The notes beneath the pieces were generated by a model. It searched no databases, was not told the origin of the DNA, and saw only the letters and a program-made list of their open reading frames with translations. The translations under genes and the position numbers were made by a program. This document shows, piece by piece, positions 53,065 through 61,612 of a stretch of 64,000 bases of DNA (its first letter is position 1; the number at the start of each line of letters is the position of its first letter). Source of the stretch: Gammaproteobacteria bacterium. Its GTDB lineage: Bacteria > Pseudomonadota > Gammaproteobacteria > Thiohalomonadales > Thiohalomonadaceae. Where the stretch lies: assembly GCA_023228645.1 (NCBI GenBank), contig JALOAT010000014.1, positions 1 through 64,000 on the forward strand, given 5' to 3'.

Positions 53065-53883
53065 CTATTCACGGCTTATCCAATGCAGCATGGCGTCCTT
53101 GCCACCGTGCTTCACCTGATACATGGTCTCGTCCGCCCGCTTGAGCATCTCTTCGACACTGCCAGGTCGCTCGAACGTGATGGCGCCAATGCTGAGGGTG
53201 ACGGGCCTATTGAATGCTTTCAGATCCTCACGAACCCGTGACCGCAGTCCACTGATGGCGGACTTGGCACCCTCAGCACCGGACTCCGGCAACAGGATGC
53301 TGAACTCATCACCGCCAAGACGTGCCACCACATCGATCTTGCGGGTGGAGTGCTGGAGCGACATGGCGATGGTCCGCAGCACCGTATCGCCACCGGCATG
53401 GCCCAACTGTTCGTTGATCTCCTTAAAGTTGTCCACATCGATGTAGGCGACCGAGACCGGGCGTTGGTAGCGGTTCGCGCGGGCCACTTCTTTCTTGGCA
53501 TATTCGAGGAAGCCACGCCGATCGAGAAGCCCGGTCAAGGGATCAGTCAAGGCACGTTCTTTCTCGCGCAGGTAGTAGGTGCGGTAGGCCGATATGGAAA
53601 GCACTACCACCGCAAATAATGCGAAATGCACGATGCCGTCCACAACACCGCCAAGGTCATCGACGCCAACCCACAGCCAGGCGATCACAGAAGCTCCGAT
53701 GGTCATCAGACCAGCGGTGCGTCCTGCGAACCAGGTGGCGAACAGCACCGGGAGGAGATACAAGATGATGACCCCTGGCACGGTAGAAACGAATCGCATG
53801 CCAACCAGAGCGCTGGCGGCGACGCCGAGAAAAGCGACGACCAGGTAGATGGCGAATCGAGTGCGGTGACCGAGGTCAGGCAT
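53065..53883 (-). CDS. Membrane diguanylate cyclase (GGDEF)
   Basis: A 272-residue protein with four to five membrane helices in residues 8-105 and a GGDEF domain (about 110-265). DPLTGLLDRRGF begins the domain, and RLGGDEFSILLPESG holds an intact GGDEF motif. No EAL domain. Cyclic di-GMP synthesis is expected. It is convergent with the 52.6-kb gene. It is a second diguanylate cyclase in this window and of a different architecture from the MASE1 one. Confidence 0.9.
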   Translation of the reverse strand: MPDLGHRTRFAIYLVVAFLGVAASALVGMRFVSTVPGVIILYLLPVLFATWFAGRTAGLMTIGASVIAWLWVGVDDLGGVVDGIVHFALFAVVVLSISAYRTYYLREKERALTDPLTGLLDRRGFLEYAKKEVARANRYQRPVSVAYIDVDNFKEINEQLGHAGGDTVLRTIAMSLQHSTRKIDVVARLGGDEFSILLPESGAEGAKSAISGLRSRVREDLKAFNRPVTLSIGAITFERPGSVEEMLKRADETMYQVKHGGKDAMLHWISRE

Positions 53884-54042
53884 GGCGTGCTCAGGCTCGC
53901 AGCATTGCGGTCCGCTTAAGATGTGTCGCGTCTAAGTTTATTAAGCTTATACGCACTCCCGCCGCTCCTTGGATTTTTCCTGCATGAAAGGGATCCTGCT
54001 CCGAACTACGCTGTAACACGAACACAGCGAGGCACGCCTGCC

Positions 54043-54732
54043 ATGAACCGAAATGCATTGGTTTTCCTTGTGGTACTCGGCTTTTCGTCGGTCGCCGTTG
54101 CCGTGGATGCACACCACCCGCCTGGAACGGCCGTTTCGCCATCCGGGAGCGCGGGGAACGTGGTTCCCTGTCCCGGGGGCGTAGCGGGCCCGGGGATGAT
54201 GGGCCCGGGGATGATGGGTCCCGGCATGATGGGTCCCGGCATGATGGGTCCTGGCATGATGGGTCCTGGCATGATGGGTCCTGGCATGATGGGTCCCGGC
54301 ATGATGGGCTCCGGCATGATGGGTCCGGGCATGATGGGCTCCGGCATGATGGGCTCCGGCATGATGGGTCCCGGCATGATGGGTCCGGGCATGATGGGTC
54401 CGGGCATGACGGGGCGCGGTGGTTATGGCCCGCTCGGTGCACTGAATCTCAATGCAGACCAACAAAAAGCGATCGGCAGCATCCTCGATGAGCAAAGGAA
54501 GGCCACCCTGGACTATCAGTCGAAGCTTGTCGACCAGGAGGCGAAACTGCGCGATCTCTACGGCAAGGACACGCTCGACGCCAATGCGATTGCTTCGGTT
54601 TATGAACAGATATCGAAACTGCAGATCCAGCGCCTGCGCGCCCGGATAGAGGCGAGGAACAGGATATTTCGCCTGCTGACAGTGGAGCAGCGCAACAAGC
54701 TCGGTCTCTGGACCGATCCGGTGAGTGACTAA
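54043..54732 (+). CDS. Spy/CpxP-like periplasmic protein with GPGMM repeat
   Basis: A 229-residue exported protein. The signal peptide (MNRNALVFLVVLGFSSVAVA) is followed by a tract of 15 five-residue units (mainly GPGMM, some GSGMM), then a helical Spy/CpxP-type domain (about 130-229). The domain contains ALNLNADQQKAIGSILDEQR and LTVEQRNKLGLW, the two LTxxQ-like motifs. The Met tract can bind Cu(I) and the Spy domain may act as a chaperone; the combination suggests a copper-stress periplasmic protein (inference). ATG 54043 is chosen because the signal peptide starts there. Confidence 0.85.
   Translation: MNRNALVFLVVLGFSSVAVAVDAHHPPGTAVSPSGSAGNVVPCPGGVAGPGMMGPGMMGPGMMGPGMMGPGMMGPGMMGPGMMGPGMMGSGMMGPGMMGSGMMGSGMMGPGMMGPGMMGPGMTGRGGYGPLGALNLNADQQKAIGSILDEQRKATLDYQSKLVDQEAKLRDLYGKDTLDANAIASVYEQISKLQIQRLRARIEARNRIFRLLTVEQRNKLGLWTDPVSD
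54187..54411. repeat. 15-bp tandem repeat encoding GPGMM units
   Basis: About 15 near-identical 15-bp units (ggtcccggcatgatg and variants) in frame within the Spy-like gene. A related unit set lies at 59895-60000 in the oxidase gene. Because both are in-frame 15-mers, unit number can change without a frameshift. Confidence 0.9.
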
Positions 54733-54761
54733 GCTGTTCATCTGTTCGCGAGCAGAAAAGG

Positions 54762-55004
54762 ATGAACGTGACTCGGCGTTACCAGAAGGGTGAAGTGGTG
54801 GCCGCCATGGTCGTCATCATGGTGGTGATGATGCTCGCCTTCTGGCAGGGAGGGATGCGCGGCGGCCACATGTCTGCGCCCGCTCCTACAGAACGGACTG
54901 AGAAAACGGCGCTGGATCTTCTGGAGGAGGCTTATGCCCGCGGGGAAATCAGCCGCGAAGAGTATTTGCAGAAGCGCGAGGACCTGCAACAGGGGCGCCC
55001 TTAG
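54762..55004 (+). CDS. SHOCT-domain membrane protein
   Basis: An 80-residue protein: one membrane helix (VVAAMVVIMVVMMLAFW, Met-rich), a short linker and a C-terminal SHOCT domain (ALDLLEEAYARGEISREEYLQKREDL). SHOCT is a short helical oligomerisation domain common at protein termini. It lies 29 bp after the Spy-like gene on the same strand. Its stop codon overlaps that of the convergent methyltransferase gene (ttag at 55001-55004). Confidence 0.85.
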   Translation: MNVTRRYQKGEVVAAMVVIMVVMMLAFWQGGMRGGHMSAPAPTERTEKTALDLLEEAYARGEISREEYLQKREDLQQGRP

Positions 55005-55648
55005 TTCGCGAATCGTTGGGTTTGGCGGCGAGGTATGAACGCCGGCGTCACTTCCGCATAGCGCCGGTATTCATCGCCGAATTCCTTTCTCACCGCCGCC
55101 TCTTCAGTGCGTGCCAAGCGGACATACATGTAGGTGAGCACGGGAAACATGGCTAACGTGAGCAGGGTGGGCCATTGGAGCAGAAATCCGATCATGATGA
55201 GAATGAAGCCGAGGTACTGGGGATGGCGGACACGCGCGTAGGGACCGGTCGTTGCCAGGCGCTTTTCCTGCTGCGCCTTGTAGAGCACGGGCCAGGCCGC
55301 CGACAGGAGCCAAAAACCGCCCCCGATGAAGGCAAAGCTAAGTAAGTGGAACGGGCCGAAATGGGGGTTCGTGCGCCATCCGAACAACATCTCGAGCAGA
55401 TGGCCCGCGTCGTGGGAGAGCCAGTCAATTCCGGGAAAGCGCGACTGGAGCCAGCCGGAGAGCAGGTAGATCGTTAACGGAAATCCGTACATTTCCGTAA
55501 ACAGGGCCACGAGAAACGCCGTGAAGGCCCCGAAGCTGCGCCAGTCGCGCGCGCTCGCCGGCTTGAAGAAGCTGAGGGTGAACAGCGCGAAGATCACGAC
55601 GTTCAGGGCGACGAGCCACCAGAGACCGTAACCCGGCGATGGGCTCAT
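55001..55648 (-). CDS. ICMT-like membrane methyltransferase
   Basis: A 215-residue membrane protein with five to six helices and the isoprenylcysteine/NnrU-like signature: GPYARVRHPQYLGFILIMIG, and near the C-terminus RLARTEEAAVRKEFGDEYRRY. The conserved RHPQY and EE motifs are intact. Substrate unknown; relatives appear in metal islands beside small DUF2933 proteins. The ATG overlaps the DUF2933 stop by 4 bp. Confidence 0.85.
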   Translation of the reverse strand: MSPSPGYGLWWLVALNVVIFALFTLSFFKPASARDWRSFGAFTAFLVALFTEMYGFPLTIYLLSGWLQSRFPGIDWLSHDAGHLLEMLFGWRTNPHFGPFHLLSFAFIGGGFWLLSAAWPVLYKAQQEKRLATTGPYARVRHPQYLGFILIMIGFLLQWPTLLTLAMFPVLTYMYVRLARTEEAAVRKEFGDEYRRYAEVTPAFIPRRQTQRFAN

Positions 55649-55818
55649 GGCTTGCGCGCTCCGGACGAGTGGTGATGGCGCATGAGCCAATACAGGCCGA
55701 CCGCCGCGGCGCCGAGCAGCCACGGGAGCGCACCGAGCAGGTGCGCACGGTGCTCCGCGAGGAGAAAAAATCCCGCGATGACAACAAAGCCCCAAAAGAT
55801 CCACTTGACGACGTTCAT
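55645..55818 (-). CDS. DUF2933 small membrane protein
   Basis: A 57-residue protein with two membrane helices (WIFWGFVVIAGFFLLAEHR and ALPWLLGAAAVGLYWLM) and a His-rich tail (RHHHSS), the DUF2933 layout. ATG 55818 is preferred; the 22 codons upstream are not protein-like. It is translationally coupled to the methyltransferase gene. Confidence 0.8.
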   Translation of the reverse strand: MNVVKWIFWGFVVIAGFFLLAEHRAHLLGALPWLLGAAAVGLYWLMRHHHSSGARKP

Positions 55819-55913
55819 GCCTCGGTGCGCCGTCAACCCGTATCTGCACAAGTGTAGAAGGGTGGGCGCAGCGAACTTCGCCACCGGCGTGGCATTGGCG
55901 CCGCCGCGACACG

Positions 55914-57650
55914 GTGGCCGACACTATCCTTAGTGCAAATATGCGGACACGGAGGCCACCGCCCGTGCTTGAGGAGTTCACCTACCGGCCGCTGGTCGCC
56001 TATTTCTCCATGGAAATAGCGCTTCAGAACGAGATCCCGACCTATGCCGGCGGCCTGGGTGTGCTCGCCGGCGACACCATGCGTTCGAGTTCGGACTTGG
56101 CCCTGCCGATCATCGGCGTCACGCTCGTCAGCCTTGCCGGCTATTTCCGCCAGGCGATCGATGAGGCGGGCCGTCAGGTGGAGCACCCGGATTGGTGGCG
56201 ACCGGAGGACCATGCGGTACCCCTGGAGGCACGGGTCGCCATCCCCATGGAGGGCCGCGAGGTGTGGATCCGCGGCTGGCTCTACGTGCTCGAAGGGCAC
56301 ATGGGCGGACGGACGCCCATCGTCCTGCTCGACACGGATGTGGGTGAGAACCGCGAGGATGATCGGCAGATAACGCATTATCTCTACGGCGGCGATGAGG
56401 TGTATCGCCTCAAGCAGGAGATGGTGTTAGGCATCGGCGGCGCGCGCATGCTCCAGGCACTGGGCGTCACGGTACTCCAATACCACCTCAATGAGGGCCA
56501 TTCGGCCCTGCTCACACTGGAACTCCTGCGCCGCTACGCCCATCCCCGCGCCCACCTGCGCACCGGTGAGGCACGCTACGACGTCCCGCGGGTGCGCGAG
56601 CTGTGCAATTTCACCACCCATACGCCGGTGGAGGCGGGCCACGATCAGTTTTCCTACGATCTCGTGCAGCGCCTGCTCGGTACCTACTTCGACCTGGTGA
56701 CGCTCAAGTCACTCGCGGGACAGGAACGACTCAACATGACGCGGCTCGCCCTCAATCTGAGCCTCTACATCAACGGCGTGGCAAAACGCCACACCGAAAC
56801 ATCGCGCGTGATGTTCCCCGGCTATGAGGTGCGGTCGGTGACCAACGGCGTTCACCCCTTTGCCTGGACGGGTCCCAGTTTCGTCCAGCTCTACGACACC
56901 CATTTCCCCGGGTGGTGCCACGAGCCGGACCTGCTGGTACGCGCAGACCGGTTGTCCGATGCCGCCGTGTGGTCCGCTCACAGCGCCGAGAAGGAGGGGT
57001 TGCTGAAGATGGTGAAAGAACGCAGTGGCGTCGATCTGGATCCGGCCGTCGCTACCCTGGGATTCGCGCGGCGCATGACGGGCTACAAGCGGCCCGATCT
57101 GTTGTTTTCGGATCTGGAACGCCTCAAACACATCGCACAGCAGACGCCACTGCAAATTGTGCTCGCCGGTAAGGCGCACCCGCGCGACGAAGGCGGCAAG
57201 GGTCTCATCGAACGCCTGCACCGCCATGTGCGCGAACTGCCCTCGATCCGCATCGCCTACTTGCCCAACTACGACATGACCATCGCCCGCGTTCTGGTGG
57301 CCGGGGTCGACGTGTGGCTCAACACCCCCTTGCCGCCCATGGAGGCTTCCGGCACAAGCGGGATGAAGGCGTCGTTCAACGGTGTGCCCAATCTCAGCGT
57401 CCTCGACGGCTGGTGGGCGGAAGGCTACATCGAAGGTGTGACCGGCTGGGCGATTGGCGAACTGGGGAAGGCACCGGAAGCCGATGCGGAGTCGCTGTAC
57501 CAAAAGCTGGAACAGGTCGTCCTGCCGCTCTATTACAGCAATCGCAGCGGCTGGATCGCCGTCATGAAAGGGGCTATCAGCCGCAACGCCTCCTTCTTCA
57601 ACAGCCACCGGATGATGCGCCGCTATACCACGGAAGCCTACGTCCAGTAA
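55914..57650 (+). CDS. glgP: Alpha-glucan phosphorylase (short GlgP type)
   Basis: A 578-residue member of the shorter bacterial phosphorylase group. It phosphorolyses alpha-1,4 glucan to glucose 1-phosphate. Visible features are VAYFSMEIALQNEIPTYAGG, YHLNEGHSAL, CNFTTHTPVEAGHD, VTNGVHPFAW and the PLP lysine in EASGTSGMKASFNG. The GTG at 55914 and the ATG at 55941 are both possible starts; neither has a clear ribosome-binding site, so GTG is listed as the longest. GlgX at 49.9 kb would supply debranched substrate. Confidence 0.9.
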   Translation: MADTILSANMRTRRPPPVLEEFTYRPLVAYFSMEIALQNEIPTYAGGLGVLAGDTMRSSSDLALPIIGVTLVSLAGYFRQAIDEAGRQVEHPDWWRPEDHAVPLEARVAIPMEGREVWIRGWLYVLEGHMGGRTPIVLLDTDVGENREDDRQITHYLYGGDEVYRLKQEMVLGIGGARMLQALGVTVLQYHLNEGHSALLTLELLRRYAHPRAHLRTGEARYDVPRVRELCNFTTHTPVEAGHDQFSYDLVQRLLGTYFDLVTLKSLAGQERLNMTRLALNLSLYINGVAKRHTETSRVMFPGYEVRSVTNGVHPFAWTGPSFVQLYDTHFPGWCHEPDLLVRADRLSDAAVWSAHSAEKEGLLKMVKERSGVDLDPAVATLGFARRMTGYKRPDLLFSDLERLKHIAQQTPLQIVLAGKAHPRDEGGKGLIERLHRHVRELPSIRIAYLPNYDMTIARVLVAGVDVWLNTPLPPMEASGTSGMKASFNGVPNLSVLDGWWAEGYIEGVTGWAIGELGKAPEADAESLYQKLEQVVLPLYYSNRSGWIAVMKGAISRNASFFNSHRMMRRYTTEAYVQ

Positions 57651-57667
57651 GCCGTGCGCCGTGCGCG

Positions 57668-59215
57668 TCAGCGGCGGAGCACGAGCCACAGGGCGATGCC
57701 ATACGCGAGGACAACAAGCAGGGGCAGGTCCGTGGTGCGGGGGAGCAGTGCCCATGAAACGAAGACTCCGGCCAACACGATGGCCAATGCAATGCGTTTC
57801 GAGGCGCGCTCGTCAACGTCACTGCGCCTTTCGTCCTGTCCATCTTCATCGGCACGGGACGCCCGCATCAGCGCGGCCAAGAGGCGAGGCAGCTCGCTGG
57901 CGAACATTCCGGTTTCGGCCCGCAACCGCGCCACGCCAGCGGGTTCCGGCAGTCCCAGCCGGGCTACCTCGCCCGCCGTTTCGCGCAGACCCTCTACGAG
58001 CACGTAATCGGGGTCGAGGGTCGCGACGACGTTCTCCATGAGAAAGACGGCACGCATCAGCACGAGCAAGTTGTGTGGCAGCCGGATATTGCGGCCTTTG
58101 CCGAGCCGTGCCACGCGAAAAAAGGCTTCGGCGAAGGACCACTCCTTCAGCGGCAAGGCGGCATAGTCCGCCAGGATATTGTCGAGGCCCAGCACGAGCT
58201 CACGGCGATTGATCTCGCCGCCCAGGACGCCCAGATCAAGGTAGGCGTCGAGGAGCCATTCGCTGTCGAGATAGACGAGCGCCTGGATGAAGTTCGCAAG
58301 TCCCAGGCGCGTGCGTCGATCGATATAGCCGACGAGGCCATAGTCGTGAAAACAAATGCGGCCGTCGGCCATGAAGAAGAGGTTGCCGGGATGGGGATCG
58401 CCGTGAAACACGCCTAACGAGAAAAACTGATACACGTAGGCATCGACAAAATGCTTCGCATACGTCCTCCCGAGCAGCCGGATACGCGGGTCATCGACCC
58501 GCAACCCGCCCGAGCGCAGTTGGATCAAGACGCTGTCGGAATACCATTCGTCCACCAGCGCGGGGACATACACGGTGGGGGAATCCTTGAAGGCGAGGGT
58601 AAAGCGCACCACATTTCTCGCCTCGTGGCGAAAATCGAGTTCCCGGTGCAGGTTTTCCTCCAGCTCCCGCACGAGCGCCAGCGGATCGAACTGACGCACT
58701 CTGGAAGAGAGTCGCGCGAGCAGACGGACGGCCCACTTGAGCAGGCGCATGTCGCGCGTGACCTGCGGCACGACCCCGGGCCGCCGCACCTTGACGATGA
58801 CCTCGCGGCCATCGGCGAGGACCGCGGCATGGACCTGTGCTATCGAGGCGGCGGCGAGGGGCGCATCCTCGAACTGCGAGAATGCGGTGGCGATGGAGAG
58901 CCCCAGGCTCCGCTCGATCTCCGCGCGGGCGAGGGCGCTCTCAAACGGCTGGACACGATCCAGTAGTCCCTGAAACGCTTCCACATAGACGTCCGGGAGC
59001 AGGTCCCTGCGGATACTGAGCAGCTGGCCCAGCTTGACGAATGCGGTACCAAGGTCTTCAAAGATATTGCGCAGCGCGCGTGCACGCGAGCGCTGCACGT
59101 CCTCGCCCTGGCGCCCCAGAGAAGCACGCGCCAGGAACCGGATCGCAGCCCAGATGATTGTGAAGAGGCGAACCATCAAATGGAACCCAGGACGCACCCT
59201 CTGCCTTGCCTTCAT
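57668..59215 (-). CDS. ABC1 (UbiB-like) atypical kinase
   Basis: A 515-residue protein of the ABC1/UbiB family. Conserved KxGQ-type start: FEDLGTAFVKLGQLLSIR; APLAAASIAQVHAA (Ala-rich nucleotide loop); VIVKVRRPGV catalytic Lys; VFHGDPHPGNLF catalytic loop; CFHDYGLVGYID metal Asp. Two membrane helices near the C-terminus anchor it, as in UbiB. It may support ubiquinone biosynthesis or a lipid-related ATPase function. It is convergent with glgP (17 bp between stops). ATG 59215 is the most plausible start; longer frames to 59284 lack similarity. Confidence 0.88.
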   Translation of the reverse strand: MKARQRVRPGFHLMVRLFTIIWAAIRFLARASLGRQGEDVQRSRARALRNIFEDLGTAFVKLGQLLSIRRDLLPDVYVEAFQGLLDRVQPFESALARAEIERSLGLSIATAFSQFEDAPLAAASIAQVHAAVLADGREVIVKVRRPGVVPQVTRDMRLLKWAVRLLARLSSRVRQFDPLALVRELEENLHRELDFRHEARNVVRFTLAFKDSPTVYVPALVDEWYSDSVLIQLRSGGLRVDDPRIRLLGRTYAKHFVDAYVYQFFSLGVFHGDPHPGNLFFMADGRICFHDYGLVGYIDRRTRLGLANFIQALVYLDSEWLLDAYLDLGVLGGEINRRELVLGLDNILADYAALPLKEWSFAEAFFRVARLGKGRNIRLPHNLLVLMRAVFLMENVVATLDPDYVLVEGLRETAGEVARLGLPEPAGVARLRAETGMFASELPRLLAALMRASRADEDGQDERRSDVDERASKRIALAIVLAGVFVSWALLPRTTDLPLLVVLAYGIALWLVLRR

Positions 59216-59301
59216 TGTGGTCGCTTGAACGCTGACAGGCTGCCGTGGGTGTGCGAGCTTGGTTGTGACTGTCAGCGGCATCACGAAGCGAGGGAGTGCC
59301 C

Positions 59302-60771
59302 ATGATGCGAGACACAGTGACCCTTAGCCGCCGACGGTTCCTTCAGGCCGCCGCGTTAGGTGCCATGGGGCTGCGCTCAGGAAGTCCATGGGCACAGGTC
59401 GGCTCCTCTTCCCTGGGGGCTCCCACTCGCAGATTTAGATTGATGGCCGCTGAAGGGGAAGTCGAGGTTGCATCGGGCCAGCCCTACAAAGCCTGGCTCT
59501 ACAATGGCGAATTGCCCGGGCCGGCGATCCGGGTGAAAGAGGGTGAACGTTTGGTTGTCACGGTCGAGAATCGCCTTCCCTCGGGAACGACGGTGCACTG
59601 GCACGGCATACCTGTGCCGAATGCCATGGACGGCGTTCCGGGGCTCACGCAGGAGCCCATCGCTCCGGGCGAGCGCTTCATCTACGAGTTCACAGCCGCC
59701 CCTGCCGGCAGTTACATCTATCACAGCCACGTGGGGCTGCAACTGGACCGTGGTCTGTACGGGCCTTTGATCATCGAAGAGAAGACACCGCACATTTCAT
59801 ACGACAGGGAGTACACGTTGGTCTTGGATGATTATCTTCCAGGCCCCCCCTCGCCTCTGGAGGAATTGGCGAGCAGAGGGGAGGGCACAGGAATGGGTCC
59901 CGGCATGATGGGTCCGGGCATGATGGGTCCCGGCATGATGGGGCCCGGCATGATGGGGCCGGGCATGATGGGGCCGGGCATGCACGGCATGATGGGCGGG
60001 TTTATCGTGCCGCCGTACGCGGGATTGCTGATCAATGGACGGCTGCCTTCGGACGCTCCGGCGTTCGAGGTGCGCCAGGGTGAGCGGATACGACTGCGCC
60101 TGCTGAACCCCGCAGGGGCCACGACCTTCCACTTCGCCGTCGCGGGCCACCGCCTCACCATCACTCACGCCGACGGCCAACCCGTCGAGCCCTCGGAGGT
60201 TGACGCGCTGTTCATCGGCATGGGTGAGCGGTATGACGTGTTGGTCCAGGCGAGCAATCCCGGTGTGTGGTTCATGGAAGCCACGCCAGTGGAAAGCAAC
60301 AGTCCTCCCGCGCGAGCGGTGCTTCGATATTCTGGAACTAAGGCCAAAACGGCCCCCGAGTCCGTGGGACCCATCGGCGGCCTTCAGTTTCACTCCGCTT
60401 ACTTGCGTGCGCTCTCCCCCTTTTCCTCCGGGACACCAGATCGCGTTTTCGATCTCATTCTGTCAGGACGTTCCGCGACGCAGTGGACGCTCAATGGTCA
60501 AGCTTGGCCGGATACGGAACCTCTCCTCGTAAGGTCTGGAGAGCGCATCCGCTTCCGCATGTCGAATCGCAGCCTGATGCTTCACCCGATGCACCTGCAT
60601 GGGCACTTCTTCCAGGTGGGCGGTGCAGTCAAGGACACGGTCCTAGTCCCACCCCACATGGGTCAGGTGGACTTCGACTTCATCGCAGATAACCCGGGGC
60701 GCTGGTTCTTCCATTGCCACAACATCTACCACATGGAGTCGGGAATGGCACGTGAGGTACGCTACGTGTAG
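59302..60771 (+). CDS. Met-repeat multicopper oxidase
   Basis: A 489-residue Tat-exported oxidase (SRRRFLQAAALGAMGLRSG). Copper ligands: TTVHWHGIPVPN (about 95), SYIYHSHVGLQ (about 140), HPMHLHGHFFQ (about 430) and FFHCHNIYHMESGM (about 475). Between cupredoxin domains 1 and 2 it carries a GPGMM repeat (59895-60000, about residues 198-233) like that of the Spy-like protein. GAGGGAG 5 bp upstream supports the ATG at 59302. It is the third multicopper oxidase of the window and is not part of a visible operon. Confidence 0.93.
   Translation: MMRDTVTLSRRRFLQAAALGAMGLRSGSPWAQVGSSSLGAPTRRFRLMAAEGEVEVASGQPYKAWLYNGELPGPAIRVKEGERLVVTVENRLPSGTTVHWHGIPVPNAMDGVPGLTQEPIAPGERFIYEFTAAPAGSYIYHSHVGLQLDRGLYGPLIIEEKTPHISYDREYTLVLDDYLPGPPSPLEELASRGEGTGMGPGMMGPGMMGPGMMGPGMMGPGMMGPGMHGMMGGFIVPPYAGLLINGRLPSDAPAFEVRQGERIRLRLLNPAGATTFHFAVAGHRLTITHADGQPVEPSEVDALFIGMGERYDVLVQASNPGVWFMEATPVESNSPPARAVLRYSGTKAKTAPESVGPIGGLQFHSAYLRALSPFSSGTPDRVFDLILSGRSATQWTLNGQAWPDTEPLLVRSGERIRFRMSNRSLMLHPMHLHGHFFQVGGAVKDTVLVPPHMGQVDFDFIADNPGRWFFHCHNIYHMESGMAREVRYV
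59895..60000. repeat. 15-bp tandem repeat encoding GPGMM in the oxidase
   Basis: Six to seven in-frame 15-bp units (gggcccggcatgatg and variants), ending GMHGMMGG. It shares unit sequence with 54187-54411. Confidence 0.88.
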
Positions 60772-60943
60772 CGCTCAGGAGACCACCGCAAGCGCCGCCG
60801 AAAGTCTGCTCGTCGGTTCACTTCCACCAATTTTCCTCTCAACGCAGGCGGTACAACGGGTACAGCGGTGGATTCCTTGAAGAACCTGCTTCTAAGCACC
60901 TCAAAGGTTTGCAAAACAAGCAAAATGCACGTAGCGTGAACCC

Positions 60944-61588
60944 ATGCAGCGTGTGATTGAAATATCCGACTTGCGAACTCTGATAAGACGGAACGAAACG
61001 GGGCCCTATGGGTTTCGAAATAGCGCAATCATTGCAGCAGCAGCCCTGTGGGGGCTTACCGCCTCGGAACTATCGCTTGTGCGGGTGCGCGACGTCGTGG
61101 CGCCATCCGGACAACTGAGGTTGTCCTGGGAGCTTTCCAAAGAAATCGCGTACAACGAGATCCCGCGAAAGCTGTATACAGAGCACCCGGCTTTGCAGCG
61201 GTATATCAAGGAGTACTTGGACTGGCGGCTCGCCGAGAACATCGGCGTATCGGAAGACAGGACATTCGGAGGACTAGATCCTGATAGCTCACTTTTTGTG
61301 AGCAACCGACTCGAGTCGCTCACGTTTTCGGAACGCGAAACAGGGAAGCCCCAGCCATCAGGCGCTAATTATCTGTTCCGAGAGTTCTTTGCGGCAGGCG
61401 GGATTGAGGATCTCAGTTATTCGAGTTTTCGGCGAAGCTTGATCCTGCATCTTCACCGACAAGGCTGCACCATAAAGGACATCATGGTCTATACGGGATA
61501 CACATCCTACGAGTCAGTGCGACGAATTGTCGATACGGACCCGAGAAAAGTAGAAGATGCTGTGGCTAACGTGTACGGCAGATTCTGA
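60944..61588 (+). CDS. Tyrosine-recombinase-like protein, catalytically degenerate
   Basis: A 214-residue protein covering only the catalytic domain of the XerC/D superfamily. The fold pattern is clear (AAALWGLTASELSLVRVRDV, YSSFRRSLILHLHRQGCT, DIMVYTGYTSYESVRRI). However, the first-box Arg is Thr (GLTASEL instead of GLRxSEL), and the His of HxxR is Ser. Only the second Arg and perhaps a Tyr near VYGRF remain. It is therefore unlikely to recombine DNA; a DNA-binding role is possible. It leads a co-directional cluster (24 bp to the next gene) of lower G+C than the genes to the left. Confidence 0.75.
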   Translation: MQRVIEISDLRTLIRRNETGPYGFRNSAIIAAAALWGLTASELSLVRVRDVVAPSGQLRLSWELSKEIAYNEIPRKLYTEHPALQRYIKEYLDWRLAENIGVSEDRTFGGLDPDSSLFVSNRLESLTFSERETGKPQPSGANYLFREFFAAGGIEDLSYSSFRRSLILHLHRQGCTIKDIMVYTGYTSYESVRRIVDTDPRKVEDAVANVYGRF

Positions 61589-61612
61589 AACCAAGAACTT
61601 GGAAGGAACCAG

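Noticed and set aside
54187..54411. Tandem repeats considered as a CRISPR array
   Set aside because: Units are contiguous 15-mers with no unique spacers, in frame within a secreted protein.
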